From: Gammaproteobacteria bacterium
GTDB taxonomy: Bacteria; Pseudomonadota; Gammaproteobacteria; Arenicellales; JAANXG01
NCBI GenBank assembly: GCA_024638505.1
Contig: JAHEKE010000146.1
Span: 1-43,306 of the forward strand
DNA: 43,306 nt
Reading direction: 5' to 3'
The notes below the pieces were generated by a model. It made no database searches, was not told the DNA's origin, and saw only the letters and a program-made list of their open reading frames with translations. The position numbers and the translations under genes are program-made. This document shows, in pieces, positions 8,618 through 16,089 of the stretch. Within the stretch, counting starts at the first letter, position 1. Every line of letters begins with the position of its first letter.

Positions 8618-9023
8618 ATTGGCCATCGGCCGAGGTCAGCGATCGTCAGCTAAGGCCGCCGCTGGGCCGTGTAGAGCCGGGCGAATCAGGCATTGAAGCG
8701 CAGAAACAGGCTTTTGGTAATCCTTTGCCACAAGGAGCGGTAAGCCTCATAGCAAGACCCGGACCTACGGTTTTCAAATTTACGCCGGGGATTCTCTGGG
8801 ACTGATCTGATCCAGGTATGCGTCGTGGCTGAGGATATCTGTAATCGAGGTCGGTTTTGGCCGGATCCTGACGGACAAGGAGACATGCTTCATGCCTTGC
8901 GCGTGGTATGATGTGTCACTCAGGTACTTTGATTAACAGTGGGAAAAATCACATCGCCGAAGAGCGCGAGTACCCTACACTATAGCGTTTGCGAAACCGG
9001 CCCTAAGCCTGGGGGAATTCAAG
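8618..9023. other. Intergenic region, no supported gene
   Basis: About 400 bases separate the DUF1326 gene from the methyltransferase. Short frames exist, including one 8-codon frame at 8884 after a good AAGGAG site and a 14-codon frame just inside it. Neither is long enough to support. The region carries the second copy of a 21-base imperfect repeat (near 8666-8686). The promoter of the methyltransferase should lie in the right part, but no clear -35/-10 pair was found. Confidence 0.35.
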
Positions 9024-9896
9024 ATGAGTACAGCAGCAGCGCCAGAGAATACAGAATTTGTGGATTTCTGGAACGAAGTCCTGGTACCAAAATTTGTCAA
9101 GTATAAGCACGTTTTAGTGGATGGCCTGAGCCATCACAGCGAAAAGATCCTGCCGTCACTTAATATCAGACAGGGCGATAAGGTCGTCGATGTCGGCTGC
9201 GGATTTGGCGATACCGCGATCCTGTTCGCCCAGCGCGTTGGCCCGTCAGGCTCGGTTCTCGCCATAGATTGCTGCGACAGCTTCCTACAGTTTGGCCGAG
9301 AGGATGCCAAGGCGGCGGGAGTAGATGAAATTATTGAATTTGTTGAGGCAGACGTGCAGGGTTATCCGTTCCCGGGCGACCGTGATTTTTGTTTCTCCAG
9401 GTTTGGCACCCAATTTTTCGAAAACCCCGTCGCGGGTCTGCGCAGTATGCGGGCCTCACTCCGGCCAGGCGGAGAAATGGTCATGATCGTATGGCGTACG
9501 ATTGGCGACAATCCTTGGCTGGGACTGCCGAAACAGATCGTTCTTCAATTTTTACCTGAGCCAGGGGAAGATGCCAGAACTTGCGGGCCCGGTCCATTCT
9601 CCATGGCAAACCAGGAAATGGTGACCAAGCAGCTAGAAATTTCTGGCTATACCAACATCGAATTTGAGCGTATCGATGCGCCACTTGTAGTCGGCAGAAC
9701 TCCTGATGACGCGGTAGGCTTTCAGCTTGCATTGGGCCCTGCGGGCGAGGTTTATCGAGAGGCGGGCGAAGAAGCACAGGGCAAACATGACGAAATCGAG
9801 CAAGCGCTCAAAGCAGAGCTATCCAAGTATGAAACAGAGGAAGGAATCGTCATGCAGTCAAGCTCGTGGAAGATCAGCGCGAGGAACCCCGAATAA
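9024..9896 (+). CDS. Class I SAM-dependent methyltransferase
   Basis: The 290-residue protein has the Rossmann SAM-binding motif I VVDVGCGFGDTA near residues 53-64. An acidic residue follows at the end of strand two (LAIDCCDSF), then motif III-like EADVQGYPF and a post-motif LRPGGEMVMIVW. This is the arrangement of UbiE/Methyltransf_11-type enzymes. The N-terminal 45 residues (EFVDFWNEVLVPKF...) and the long C-terminal part after residue 170 are not diagnostic of a substrate. Start ATG follows GGGGGAA. It stands alone; the next gene is convergent. Confidence 0.85.
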   Translation: MSTAAAPENTEFVDFWNEVLVPKFVKYKHVLVDGLSHHSEKILPSLNIRQGDKVVDVGCGFGDTAILFAQRVGPSGSVLAIDCCDSFLQFGREDAKAAGVDEIIEFVEADVQGYPFPGDRDFCFSRFGTQFFENPVAGLRSMRASLRPGGEMVMIVWRTIGDNPWLGLPKQIVLQFLPEPGEDARTCGPGPFSMANQEMVTKQLEISGYTNIEFERIDAPLVVGRTPDDAVGFQLALGPAGEVYREAGEEAQGKHDEIEQALKAELSKYETEEGIVMQSSSWKISARNPE

Positions 9897-9929
9897 CAGG
9901 TTGATCGCGTCATTCAGGTAAAGCGCCAG

Positions 9930-9948
9930 CGGGTCCGCCTGCGACCCG
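9930..9948. terminator. Hairpin between convergent genes, possible bidirectional terminator
   Basis: CGGGTC (9930-9935) pairs perfectly with GACCCG (9943-9948) around a seven-base loop. It lies in the gap between the methyltransferase and the leftward membrane protein gene. No T run follows on either strand, so it is at best a weak intrinsic terminator. Confidence 0.35.
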
Positions 9949-10044
9949 ATTCAACCTAAACAAATCGCTGCTTCTTAATCGTGAGTCCAGCTCACTGACG
10001 GCGGCGCATTTCATGCGTCAATCAGCGCGTGAAGCCTGGACCAT

Positions 10045-10542
10045 TCACGGCAGCTCCGGTGAATGGGGAAACTCGGACTGGCTCAGCGCCTGCCAGCTGA
10101 AAGCAAGGATCGAAATCATTCCCCAACACAAACCCACGACCACTCCCAGATCCAGAATTCCCCGCCAGGGCTGCGGCAGCTGATGCACAATAATAATGAG
10201 TACAATGATCACGACGGTGAGCGCGTATGAAACGATCAGGCGTCGGCGCGTCGTGTAAAAATAGCCCATGCCGAACAAGGGAGCCAGAATGGAGTGGAAA
10301 AACCGGGGATGATCGCGCAGGTGTCTGATACGGGCGGCAAGGCGCGGCGAATAAGCTTTCTGGAAACCCCTGTAACCCTCAGAGTAAGCCATAAAAGCAA
10401 CGTTCAGCAGCAGTACTAACCAGTGATACCAAAAGAACTGATAAGTAAAGGAGTCAAGACTAATTGCCACCAGTCGGACAATGGCGAAGGCCAGTATCAA
10501 GCACACGCCGCCCAGACCCCAGAGCACAGCTAACCACCCCAC
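10045..10542 (-). CDS. Integral membrane protein, unknown function
   Basis: The 165-residue product begins at GTG 10542; an in-frame TAG lies 9 bases upstream and there is no better start. Helices lie near residues 2-26, 33-53, 104-120 and 127-149. A basic cytoplasmic-looking loop between helices two and three carries SPRLAARIRHLRDHPRFF. No enzymatic motif is seen. It lies 61 bases downstream of the glutathione S-transferase on the same strand, so the two are probably co-transcribed. Confidence 0.7.
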   Translation of the reverse strand: MGWLAVLWGLGGVCLILAFAIVRLVAISLDSFTYQFFWYHWLVLLLNVAFMAYSEGYRGFQKAYSPRLAARIRHLRDHPRFFHSILAPLFGMGYFYTTRRRLIVSYALTVVIIVLIIIVHQLPQPWRGILDLGVVVGLCWGMISILAFSWQALSQSEFPHSPELP

Positions 10543-10603
10543 GCGGCTGGCCTAATAAACTAAAGCCAGGGAGAGCGTAACGCCTGCTTCAGGCAACGAC
10601 ACC

Positions 10604-11260
10604 TTAAGTGGCGTAACTTTTGTAGCGCTCAATGTAGTACTCCGGTGAATTGATAATCGCCCTGACCGAATCACGATTACCCATGGCTTGCACCCAATTC
10701 AACAGCCGGGGACAATCCGCGGGAATAGTGAGCCCGCGATAGTACTCCCACGCCGGGAATCTCTCGAAATGCGGGTAATACGCCATATCAACCAGCGATG
10801 GGGCCCGGCCAAACCAATACGGCCCATCGCCACTTAGTTTGGCGAGCGCTCGATTTTCAATGATGCGAAAGTGATCATGCACGACTGTCACCAACCGCTC
10901 CATTTTATCCTGATCCCGATTCTTCAGTAGCGTATAGCTGTCGGTGGTGAACCGGCTGTTGCAGTAATCGATCCAGATTCGGGCATAGGCCCGCCGCGCG
11001 GCCGAGCGGGGTAATAACACCGGATCGGGAAAAACCTCCTCGAGGTACTCGTTAATGATGGCACTCTCGTAGATTTCTACCTCATTATGCAGCAAAGCTG
11101 GGACTTTGCCGTAAGCCGAGACTTGAAGAAAACGCTCAGGCTTATTCGACAGGTCGATTTCGGTTAAGGTGAAATCAATTCCCTTTTCCATCAGTACCAG
11201 ACGGGAGCGATGCGCGTAGGGGCAAACCCGCGCGCTGAATAGCTCTATCGCATCATTCAT
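10604..11260 (-). CDS. Glutathione S-transferase family protein
   Basis: The 218-residue protein has the thioredoxin-like N-domain with SARVCPYAHR (Cys13, Pro14), the cis-proline Pro54 in GKVPAL and the glutathione gamma-glutamyl contact Glu65-Ser66 in YESAI. The helical C-domain follows, with the N-capping stretch SLVDMAYYPHFER. The Cys-Pro-Tyr active site places it with omega-like, dehalogenase-like and SspA-like GSTs, which work as thiol transferases or lyases rather than classical conjugating enzymes. The substrate is unknown. It lies 145 bases downstream of the FAD monooxygenase-like gene and upstream of a membrane protein gene, all leftward. Confidence 0.87.
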   Translation of the reverse strand: MNDAIELFSARVCPYAHRSRLVLMEKGIDFTLTEIDLSNKPERFLQVSAYGKVPALLHNEVEIYESAIINEYLEEVFPDPVLLPRSAARRAYARIWIDYCNSRFTTDSYTLLKNRDQDKMERLVTVVHDHFRIIENRALAKLSGDGPYWFGRAPSLVDMAYYPHFERFPAWEYYRGLTIPADCPRLLNWVQAMGNRDSVRAIINSPEYYIERYKSYAT

Positions 11261-11405
11261 CGGGCTAGTATAGAGTAAAAACTGCGGTGCAAGTCGCTCA
11301 TAAATATGGGCAGCAGCCTTAGGATTAGAATTCGGATACGCAGACAGGATGCCCTTATTGGCTCAGCCAAACGCATTAAACAGCGTCCATCAGCTGACAA
11401 TAGTA

Positions 11406-12659
11406 TTAATGTGGGGCGCGCGTGCTGCCCTGACCAACATAGCACGCCAAATGCGTGCTCAGATCTCGAGCGTCATCTTCAGCTCCGTGTATGAAACTGG
11501 ATTTACGCCGACGCAGAAAATTCAGACCCAACACGTACAGGCCGGGTGCCCGGACGATTCCGCCGTCGTGTCGAATCCCGCCCCTTCGGTCCAGAACCGG
11601 AACGTCCAGCCAGGAATAGTCCGGGCGGAACCCGGTTGCCCAGAGGATGGTCTTGATTTCCCCCCGGCTGAGATCAATTTCGAGCGCGGGAGCGTCTTCA
11701 ACTTCAGTCGGTGCAAAACGGTGCGGCGCCTCGCATTCGCCGTCCATACCCATTTCGGTCGCCCATTCATCAATGGTATCGAGCAATCGACACATCTTCA
11801 GATCCGCCAGCGCGCAAACGTTGCGCAGCGAACCGGAAAACTGGGCCTTGCTGCCGTTAATCCCGGCGAATTTGCCGACGAGCTTCACCCCTATGTCGGT
11901 GAGTGCGTTTAAATCCATGCTGATCCTCTCGGGCGTGCCAACCAGCTGCGGCGACGGTACGTTACGCGCCCGCACGATGTCATCCACCTCATCGTAACGT
12001 TCGTCGAGCACACCGCAAACGTGCATCCACCACTGGATATCCCGCCCCCGATATACGCGGGGCAGGCGCACATGCTCCCCCACGGCCAGGGTCACGGCTC
12101 TGCCGGAACGATGGATTTCGTCAGCAAGCTGCAGACCGGTCGCGGACGCGCCTACGACCAGTACCCCACCCGGTTCGAGCTGACCCGGGTTACGATACTC
12201 CTTGGGAGTAATCGTTGTAATTCCCGCCGGAACGGCATCGGCAAACCGCGGAACGTGCGCAATACTGAAGGCCCCGCTGGCCAGCACCAATGCCCGACAG
12301 TTCCAGGCACCCTCATCCGTGAGCACCTGGTACCCTTCCCCGTTTTGCCGCACCGACGTCACCGCAACGTTTGTGTGCACCGGTGCTGAGACGAACTTCG
12401 CGTAGTTGCTGATAAACGCAATAACCTCAGACATGGTCATAAAGCCGTCGGGATCATCGCCGTCGTAGTGGTAGCCAGGCAGCCGGCTCTGCCAATTGGG
12501 GGTGAGCAGACGCAGCGAATCCCAGCGCTCATTGCGCCAGGAGTTGGCTACCTCGCCGCGATCGAGCACGACGTGGTCGATGGCCCGATCAGAAAGGCAC
12601 CTACTCATGGCCAGCCCTGAGTGCCCGGCGCCGATTACGACGGTGGTGACGGTGTTAAC
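11406..12659 (-). CDS. FAD/NAD(P)-binding oxidoreductase, CzcO/FMO-like, with no normal start codon before the FAD motif
   Basis: The first ATG in frame (12608) would give 400 residues but cuts through the FAD site: the 17 codons before it read VNTVTTVVIGAGHSGLA, a perfect GxGxxG Rossmann start. Between the OsmC stop (12690-12692) and this ATG there is no ATG, GTG or TTG. I place the start at GTT 12659, four bases after GGGGAG and where relatives usually begin. It could be a mutated start, a rare start or a sequence error. Other motifs fit: the second dinucleotide motif VVGASATG (about 168-175) and the ATGFRPDYSW signature of flavin monooxygenase-like proteins. The reading frame is the same as that of upstream OsmC. 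Confidence 0.8.
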   Translation of the reverse strand, partial: VNTVTTVVIGAGHSGLAMSRCLSDRAIDHVVLDRGEVANSWRNERWDSLRLLTPNWQSRLPGYHYDGDDPDGFMTMSEVIAFISNYAKFVSAPVHTNVAVTSVRQNGEGYQVLTDEGAWNCRALVLASGAFSIAHVPRFADAVPAGITTITPKEYRNPGQLEPGGVLVVGASATGLQLADEIHRSGRAVTLAVGEHVRLPRVYRGRDIQWWMHVCGVLDERYDEVDDIVRARNVPSPQLVGTPERISMDLNALTDIGVKLVGKFAGINGSKAQFSGSLRNVCALADLKMCRLLDTIDEWATEMGMDGECEAPHRFAPTEVEDAPALEIDLSRGEIKTILWATGFRPDYSWLDVPVLDRRGGIRHDGGIVRAPGLYVLGLNFLRRRKSSFIHGAEDDARDLSTHLACYVGQGSTRAPH

Positions 12660-12689
12660 CTTACTCCCCGGTCCAGGCTTACTGCGTGT

Positions 12690-13256
12690 TTACTTCACCT
12701 CGACAGTCACGTTCGTCGGATTGGTGACGATATCGAACACCGCTGAACGTTTCTGTGATTGCGCGACGAGGGCCTTTATATCGTCGCGCGAGGCATCGGC
12801 GTCGATGTCGTATGTTACTTTAATCCCATCAAAACCGTTTCTCACGTCACTGTCGATACCGAGTATACCCTGCAAGTCCATCCCTCCTTCGAGCGTTGCC
12901 GTGACCGATCGAAGTTGAATGTTGCGGTGCTGCGCGACGGCAGCAACCCCAGCCGTCAGACAGCTGGCCAGTCCGACCAGGACATATTCTACCGGCGTCG
13001 CGCCGTTGTCTTCGGACGCGAAAATCTCCGGATGATCGGCGTCGAACGTAAACTCAGTTTTGTGTTGCTGCTCTTCACCCAGGCCAAAGAAGCCCTGTAC
13101 GGTAGAATTGCTGTGCGTACCGTTAACCCACTTGCATTTAGCCCGCCAAGTAAACTTTGCGCCTTCGGGTGCCTCGGTCAGGGCTTCACGCGCGCCAAGC
13201 AGCGCCTCAACGTTAACGCCATTATCGACTTGCGTTTGGATTGTTGTCGCGGTCAT
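12690..13256 (-). CDS. OsmC family protein
   Basis: Start ATG 13256 follows CTGGAGGAATATC, which is better than the longer frame beginning at 13376. The 188-residue product has the OsmC core with Glu90 and the peroxidatic-type Cys99 in VEYVLVGLASCLTAG. The second, resolving Cys of classical OsmC is replaced in SQKRSAVFDIV. OsmC reduces organic hydroperoxides with thiols; one-Cys relatives are less well defined, so peroxidase activity is likely but not certain. A TATAAT lies 21 bases upstream of the start and an inverted repeat overlaps that promoter. The FAD oxidoreductase follows in the same frame after one TAA. Confidence 0.87.
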   Translation of the reverse strand: MTATTIQTQVDNGVNVEALLGAREALTEAPEGAKFTWRAKCKWVNGTHSNSTVQGFFGLGEEQQHKTEFTFDADHPEIFASEDNGATPVEYVLVGLASCLTAGVAAVAQHRNIQLRSVTATLEGGMDLQGILGIDSDVRNGFDGIKVTYDIDADASRDDIKALVAQSQKRSAVFDIVTNPTNVTVEVK

Positions 13257-13277
13257 GATATTCCTCCAGTGTCTACA

Positions 13278-13305
13278 ATTATAAGGAGCGCCCACATCAG
13301 CGCTC
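13278..13305 (-). promoter_or_regulatory. osmC promoter with overlapping inverted repeat
   Basis: On the leftward strand a perfect TATAAT (13278-13283) lies 21 bases before the osmC start. Immediately upstream, between the expected -10 and -35, is GAGCGC-N8-GCGCTC (13286-13305), a perfect six-base dyad. A protein bound there would block polymerase, so it is a candidate operator. The -35 region itself matches poorly. Confidence 0.5.
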
Positions 13306-13639
13306 ACCGTGCTTGGGCGGAATTGTCGCCGGGAAACAAGTCCAGCTGATGTGACATTCCGCACAAGAAACAGCATTTATCCGTCAATCTGACACATTGC
13401 TGCCCAGAACAGCTGTCCTCAGCAAGGGGCTTCACAGGATCATTTTCGGCAGCTATTCCCGGCATGCAAGTTTATCCTGTAAGTTCAAAGTTTGAACGTA
13501 GCTACACTACAACCAATTGCTCGCTGATCGCAAGCCCAGTCCCGTCAGATAGCGCGGGTAAGGCAACCTGGGCCCTACAAACCGTGGCATGATACTGATT
13601 GTCAACATCAATCAAGTGACCAACACTAACTTTCGGTAA
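13306..13639. other. Divergent intergenic region between osmC and iscS with a 15-base palindrome
   Basis: No gene is supported here. The notable element is GTTCAAA-G-TTTGAAC at 13483-13497, a perfect seven-base inverted repeat around one base, about 140 bases before the cysteine desulfurase start. It has the form of a dimeric regulator site but does not match the CRP (TGTGA) or FNR (TTGAT) consensus. Confidence 0.45.
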
Positions 13640-14794
13640 ATGAAACTGCCAATCTACCTGGACTACGCCGCCACTACGCCGGTGGATACAAGAGTAGCCA
13701 ATCGGATGGCCCGCTATTTGACCTTTGATGGAGAATTCGGCAATCCGGCTTCTATTAATCATCAGTACGGGCGAAGTGCAAAAAGCGCCGTGGAAGAAGC
13801 TCGCGGGTTTGTCGCGGACCTGCTTGGCGCCAGGCCTTCTCAGATTATCTGGACTTCGGGGGCAACCGAAGCAATCAATCTGGCGCTGAAAGGAGCGGCC
13901 AGAAATTTTCGTGCACAGGGGTCTCATATCGTCACTGTGCAAACAGAGCATAAAGCGGTGCTGGACGTGTGCCACGCGCTGGAGCAAGAAGGCTTCAGGG
14001 TGACTTACTTGACAGTCTTGCCCGATGGCCTGGTAGACCTGGGCTTACTCGATGCCGCTATACGCCCGGACACCATCCTGGTTTCCGTGATGCAGGTGAA
14101 CAACGAGACCGGCATCGTGCAGGATTTGACGGCTATCGAACAGCTAACGTCAAAGCACAAGGTCGCATTGCATGTCGACGCAGCCCAGAGCGCGGGCAAG
14201 CTGCCCATTGATCTGCATGTGTCGGCGATCGATCTGATGAGTGTGTGTGCCCATAAAATCTATGGACCCAAGGGGGTGGGTGCACTGTATGTGCGCGATC
14301 GATCAACACTGGGGCAGCAGGCGTTGATTCACGGTGGCGGTCATGAACAGGGGCTGCGCGCAGGCACACTCCCAACCCATCAAATCGTAGGCATGGGTGA
14401 GGCGTTTCGGATTGCGGCTGACGAGCGTGATAGAGACCACCGCACGATCACCCAGCTGAAGCATCGACTCTGGTCAGGCCTGCAGAAAATCGAAGGCACC
14501 TGGCTTAATGGAAACCTTGAAAAAAGCGTGGCTGGAATCCTGAACGTGGGCTTTGCCGGGGTTGACAGCGAAGACCTGCTGCTAGAGCTGCATGATGTTG
14601 CTGTTTCAACCGGAGCCGCGTGCAGCTCCTTCCTGCAGGAGCCCTCTCATGTACTGCGCGCAATGGGGTTGAGCGACGAGCGTATCAGCAGCACGGTTCG
14701 CTTCAGCTTGGGGCGTTGCACCAGCGCAGAGGATATTGACTATGTCCTTGCCTCGATCCGGCGCGCGCTGCACGCGCTGCGCTGCGGCAACTGA
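13640..14794 (+). CDS. iscS: Cysteine desulfurase, IscS type
   Basis: The 384-residue PLP enzyme takes sulfur from cysteine as a persulfide for Fe-S clusters and thio-modifications. The start MKLPIYLDYAATTPVD is nearly identical to E. coli IscS. SGATEAINLALKG, HVDAAQSAGKLP, Lys206 in AHKIYGPKG (PLP Schiff base) and Cys328 in STGAACSS (persulfide) fall at the same residue numbers as in E. coli. It is about 20 residues shorter at the C-terminus, the part that in E. coli IscS helps bind IscU. No iscU, iscA, hscBA or fdx is nearby. It may therefore be a second, dedicated desulfurase. The ribosome site is weak. A CRP-type gene converges seven bases downstream. Confidence 0.9.
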   Translation: MKLPIYLDYAATTPVDTRVANRMARYLTFDGEFGNPASINHQYGRSAKSAVEEARGFVADLLGARPSQIIWTSGATEAINLALKGAARNFRAQGSHIVTVQTEHKAVLDVCHALEQEGFRVTYLTVLPDGLVDLGLLDAAIRPDTILVSVMQVNNETGIVQDLTAIEQLTSKHKVALHVDAAQSAGKLPIDLHVSAIDLMSVCAHKIYGPKGVGALYVRDRSTLGQQALIHGGGHEQGLRAGTLPTHQIVGMGEAFRIAADERDRDHRTITQLKHRLWSGLQKIEGTWLNGNLEKSVAGILNVGFAGVDSEDLLLELHDVAVSTGAACSSFLQEPSHVLRAMGLSDERISSTVRFSLGRCTSAEDIDYVLASIRRALHALRCGN

Positions 14795-14801
14795 GCATGA
14801 A

Positions 14802-15476
14802 TCAATATTCCGGTAACAGTTCTGCCAGCTTTGCAACGTCGTCGACGGTTAAAACCCGCTTGTCTTGGTGGATCAATCCCATTTTGGACAAGGTATTCAG
14901 TTCACGCGTGACCGCCTCACGGTGGGTGTTGACGCGGTTTGCAATTTCCACGTGCTTGGGCATGGGTTTGATCACAGCGGTGTTGGCGCCCGTCATGTTC
15001 TGCAGCGCCAAATGCAGAATTTCTTTTCGTACCCGGTCTTTCACTCCCAGCGCACCGTATTGGTAGACCCGGTCGCTGAGGTCTCTGATTATAGCAACCA
15101 GTCTGAGCAGAACCGCTTCTGATACCTGCGGGTAAGTATGAAACAGCCGCATAAACTCCTGCCTCGACATTGCCCCGATGCGCGATGGTTTTATCACCAC
15201 CACATGAGCCGAGCGGGGTAGTTCATCAATGGCAGACAGCTCGCCAAACATGTCTCCATCATACAGGTCCTGATAGGAAACCTCGCGTCCCGAGCGGGAA
15301 TACATGGTGGCGCGTACATGACCCTGAGCGACAAAATAGATATCGCTGCTCACCTCCTTGTAAACGATAATTTCCACGCCTGGCTGATAATCCCGCCAGT
15401 GGATGACTGACACGGTCTGCGCATAAATCTCGTCAGGCAGACCGCTCAGTATTTTGATCTTGCGATCGAACTGCAT
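14802..15476 (-). CDS. Crp/Fnr family transcriptional regulator
   Basis: The 224-residue protein has an N-terminal cyclic-nucleotide-binding barrel and a C-terminal winged helix. The phosphate-binding cassette is well kept: GEL at 78-80 and Arg88-Ser89 (FGELSAIDELPRSAHV), as in cAMP-binding CRP. There are no N-terminal cysteines for an Fe-S cluster, so it is not an FNR oxygen sensor. The DNA-recognition helix is in VEIANRVNTHREAVTREL (about 176-193). It converges on iscS with only seven bases between the stops. Its own upstream region holds two dyads (15684-15698 and 15727-15747) that could be operators. Confidence 0.88.
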   Translation of the reverse strand: MQFDRKIKILSGLPDEIYAQTVSVIHWRDYQPGVEIIVYKEVSSDIYFVAQGHVRATMYSRSGREVSYQDLYDGDMFGELSAIDELPRSAHVVVIKPSRIGAMSRQEFMRLFHTYPQVSEAVLLRLVAIIRDLSDRVYQYGALGVKDRVRKEILHLALQNMTGANTAVIKPMPKHVEIANRVNTHREAVTRELNTLSKMGLIHQDKRVLTVDDVAKLAELLPEY

Positions 15477-15822
15477 TGCTTATGGCTTCGACTGGCCGCG
15501 CTCTGTGACTTGCGGGCATATTAGGGCAACATGTGGACAAAATAAACGCAGCCTCACACCGTGAATCAGAACCGCTAGACAAACCGCGTTGTGTCTCGCA
15601 TTGACCAACCTGGCAGCGGCTACAACACAATTTAGTCGAAGACTTCGCGCAACAGCATCCCAGCGAGATATAACTAATACATCATAACCGTATGTTATCT
15701 AGCGCTAATCGACCCACTCTTTATAAACTGCTTTAAATTACAGCAGTCGGTACACGCTCTTTTCAAATCGAACCAAATATGGGAGCTTTAACCACCGTGT
15801 ATTACCAGCTTGGAACAGGCGC
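15477..15822. other. Divergent intergenic region with two inverted repeats
   Basis: No gene is supported between the Crp-type regulator and the small Arg-rich protein. Two dyads are visible: ATAAC-CGTAT-GTTAT (15684-15698) and ACTGCT-N9-AGCAGT (15727-15747), both in A+T-rich DNA. They are plausible operator sites for either flanking gene. The rest looks like ordinary promoter-containing spacer. Confidence 0.4.
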
Positions 15823-16005
15823 ATGATTAAAAGAGACTCCGATGATCGACGCTCTGGCCGGGACAGGCGGCAGAATACTGATTTTGACTATCTGCAAAAC
15901 GGTGGCGCCGAGCGGCGCGCATATGCAGAACGGCGCGTGATGCACGAGCGGCGAACCGGCTGGGCACGGGTCAATCCTTGGAGCAGCGCAACCAAACGCT
16001 TCTAA
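15823..16005 (+). CDS. Small Arg-rich protein with repeated RRxxxxRR motifs
   Basis: The 60-residue protein is built from near-repeats: DRRSGRDRR, ERRAYAERR and HERRTGWAR, then a conserved-looking NPWSS tail. Short proteins of this kind, with RRSGxxRR repeats and a W-x-R-x-x-x-W-S-S end, occur in many proteobacteria without a known role. The repeats make it strongly basic, consistent with binding nucleic acid or anionic lipid, but that is inference. Start ATG 15823 has only CAGG as a ribosome site. It precedes panE in the same direction. Confidence 0.65.
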   Translation: MIKRDSDDRRSGRDRRQNTDFDYLQNGGAERRAYAERRVMHERRTGWARVNPWSSATKRF

Positions 16006-16089
16006 TACTTGATCTGTCGCAGTAATTTAAGCGGTTATCCGCTGGCAATGGTTATCGCTTGATATGTTTGATGACGTCAGGGCACAGGT

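Noticed and set aside
8884-8935. Very short frames after AAGGAG (8 codons) and inside it (14 codons, MPCAWYDVSLRYFD), considered as a leader or modified-peptide precursor
   Set aside because: Too short to separate from chance, and no peptide-modifying enzyme (radical SAM, RiPP recognition element) lies nearby.
12690-13376. Longer OsmC start at 13376
   Set aside because: The 40 extra residues have no family resemblance, and GGAGG lies correctly placed before ATG 13256.
13640-14794. Class V aminotransferase as the missing PhnW
   Set aside because: Active-site Cys328, Lys206 and overall sequence are those of IscS; it lies apart from the phn genes.
16030-16056. Hairpin AGCGG-TTAT-CCGCT and repeated GGTTATC before panE
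   Set aside because: The stem has only five pairs and no T run, and two copies of seven bases are not enough to claim a regulator site.
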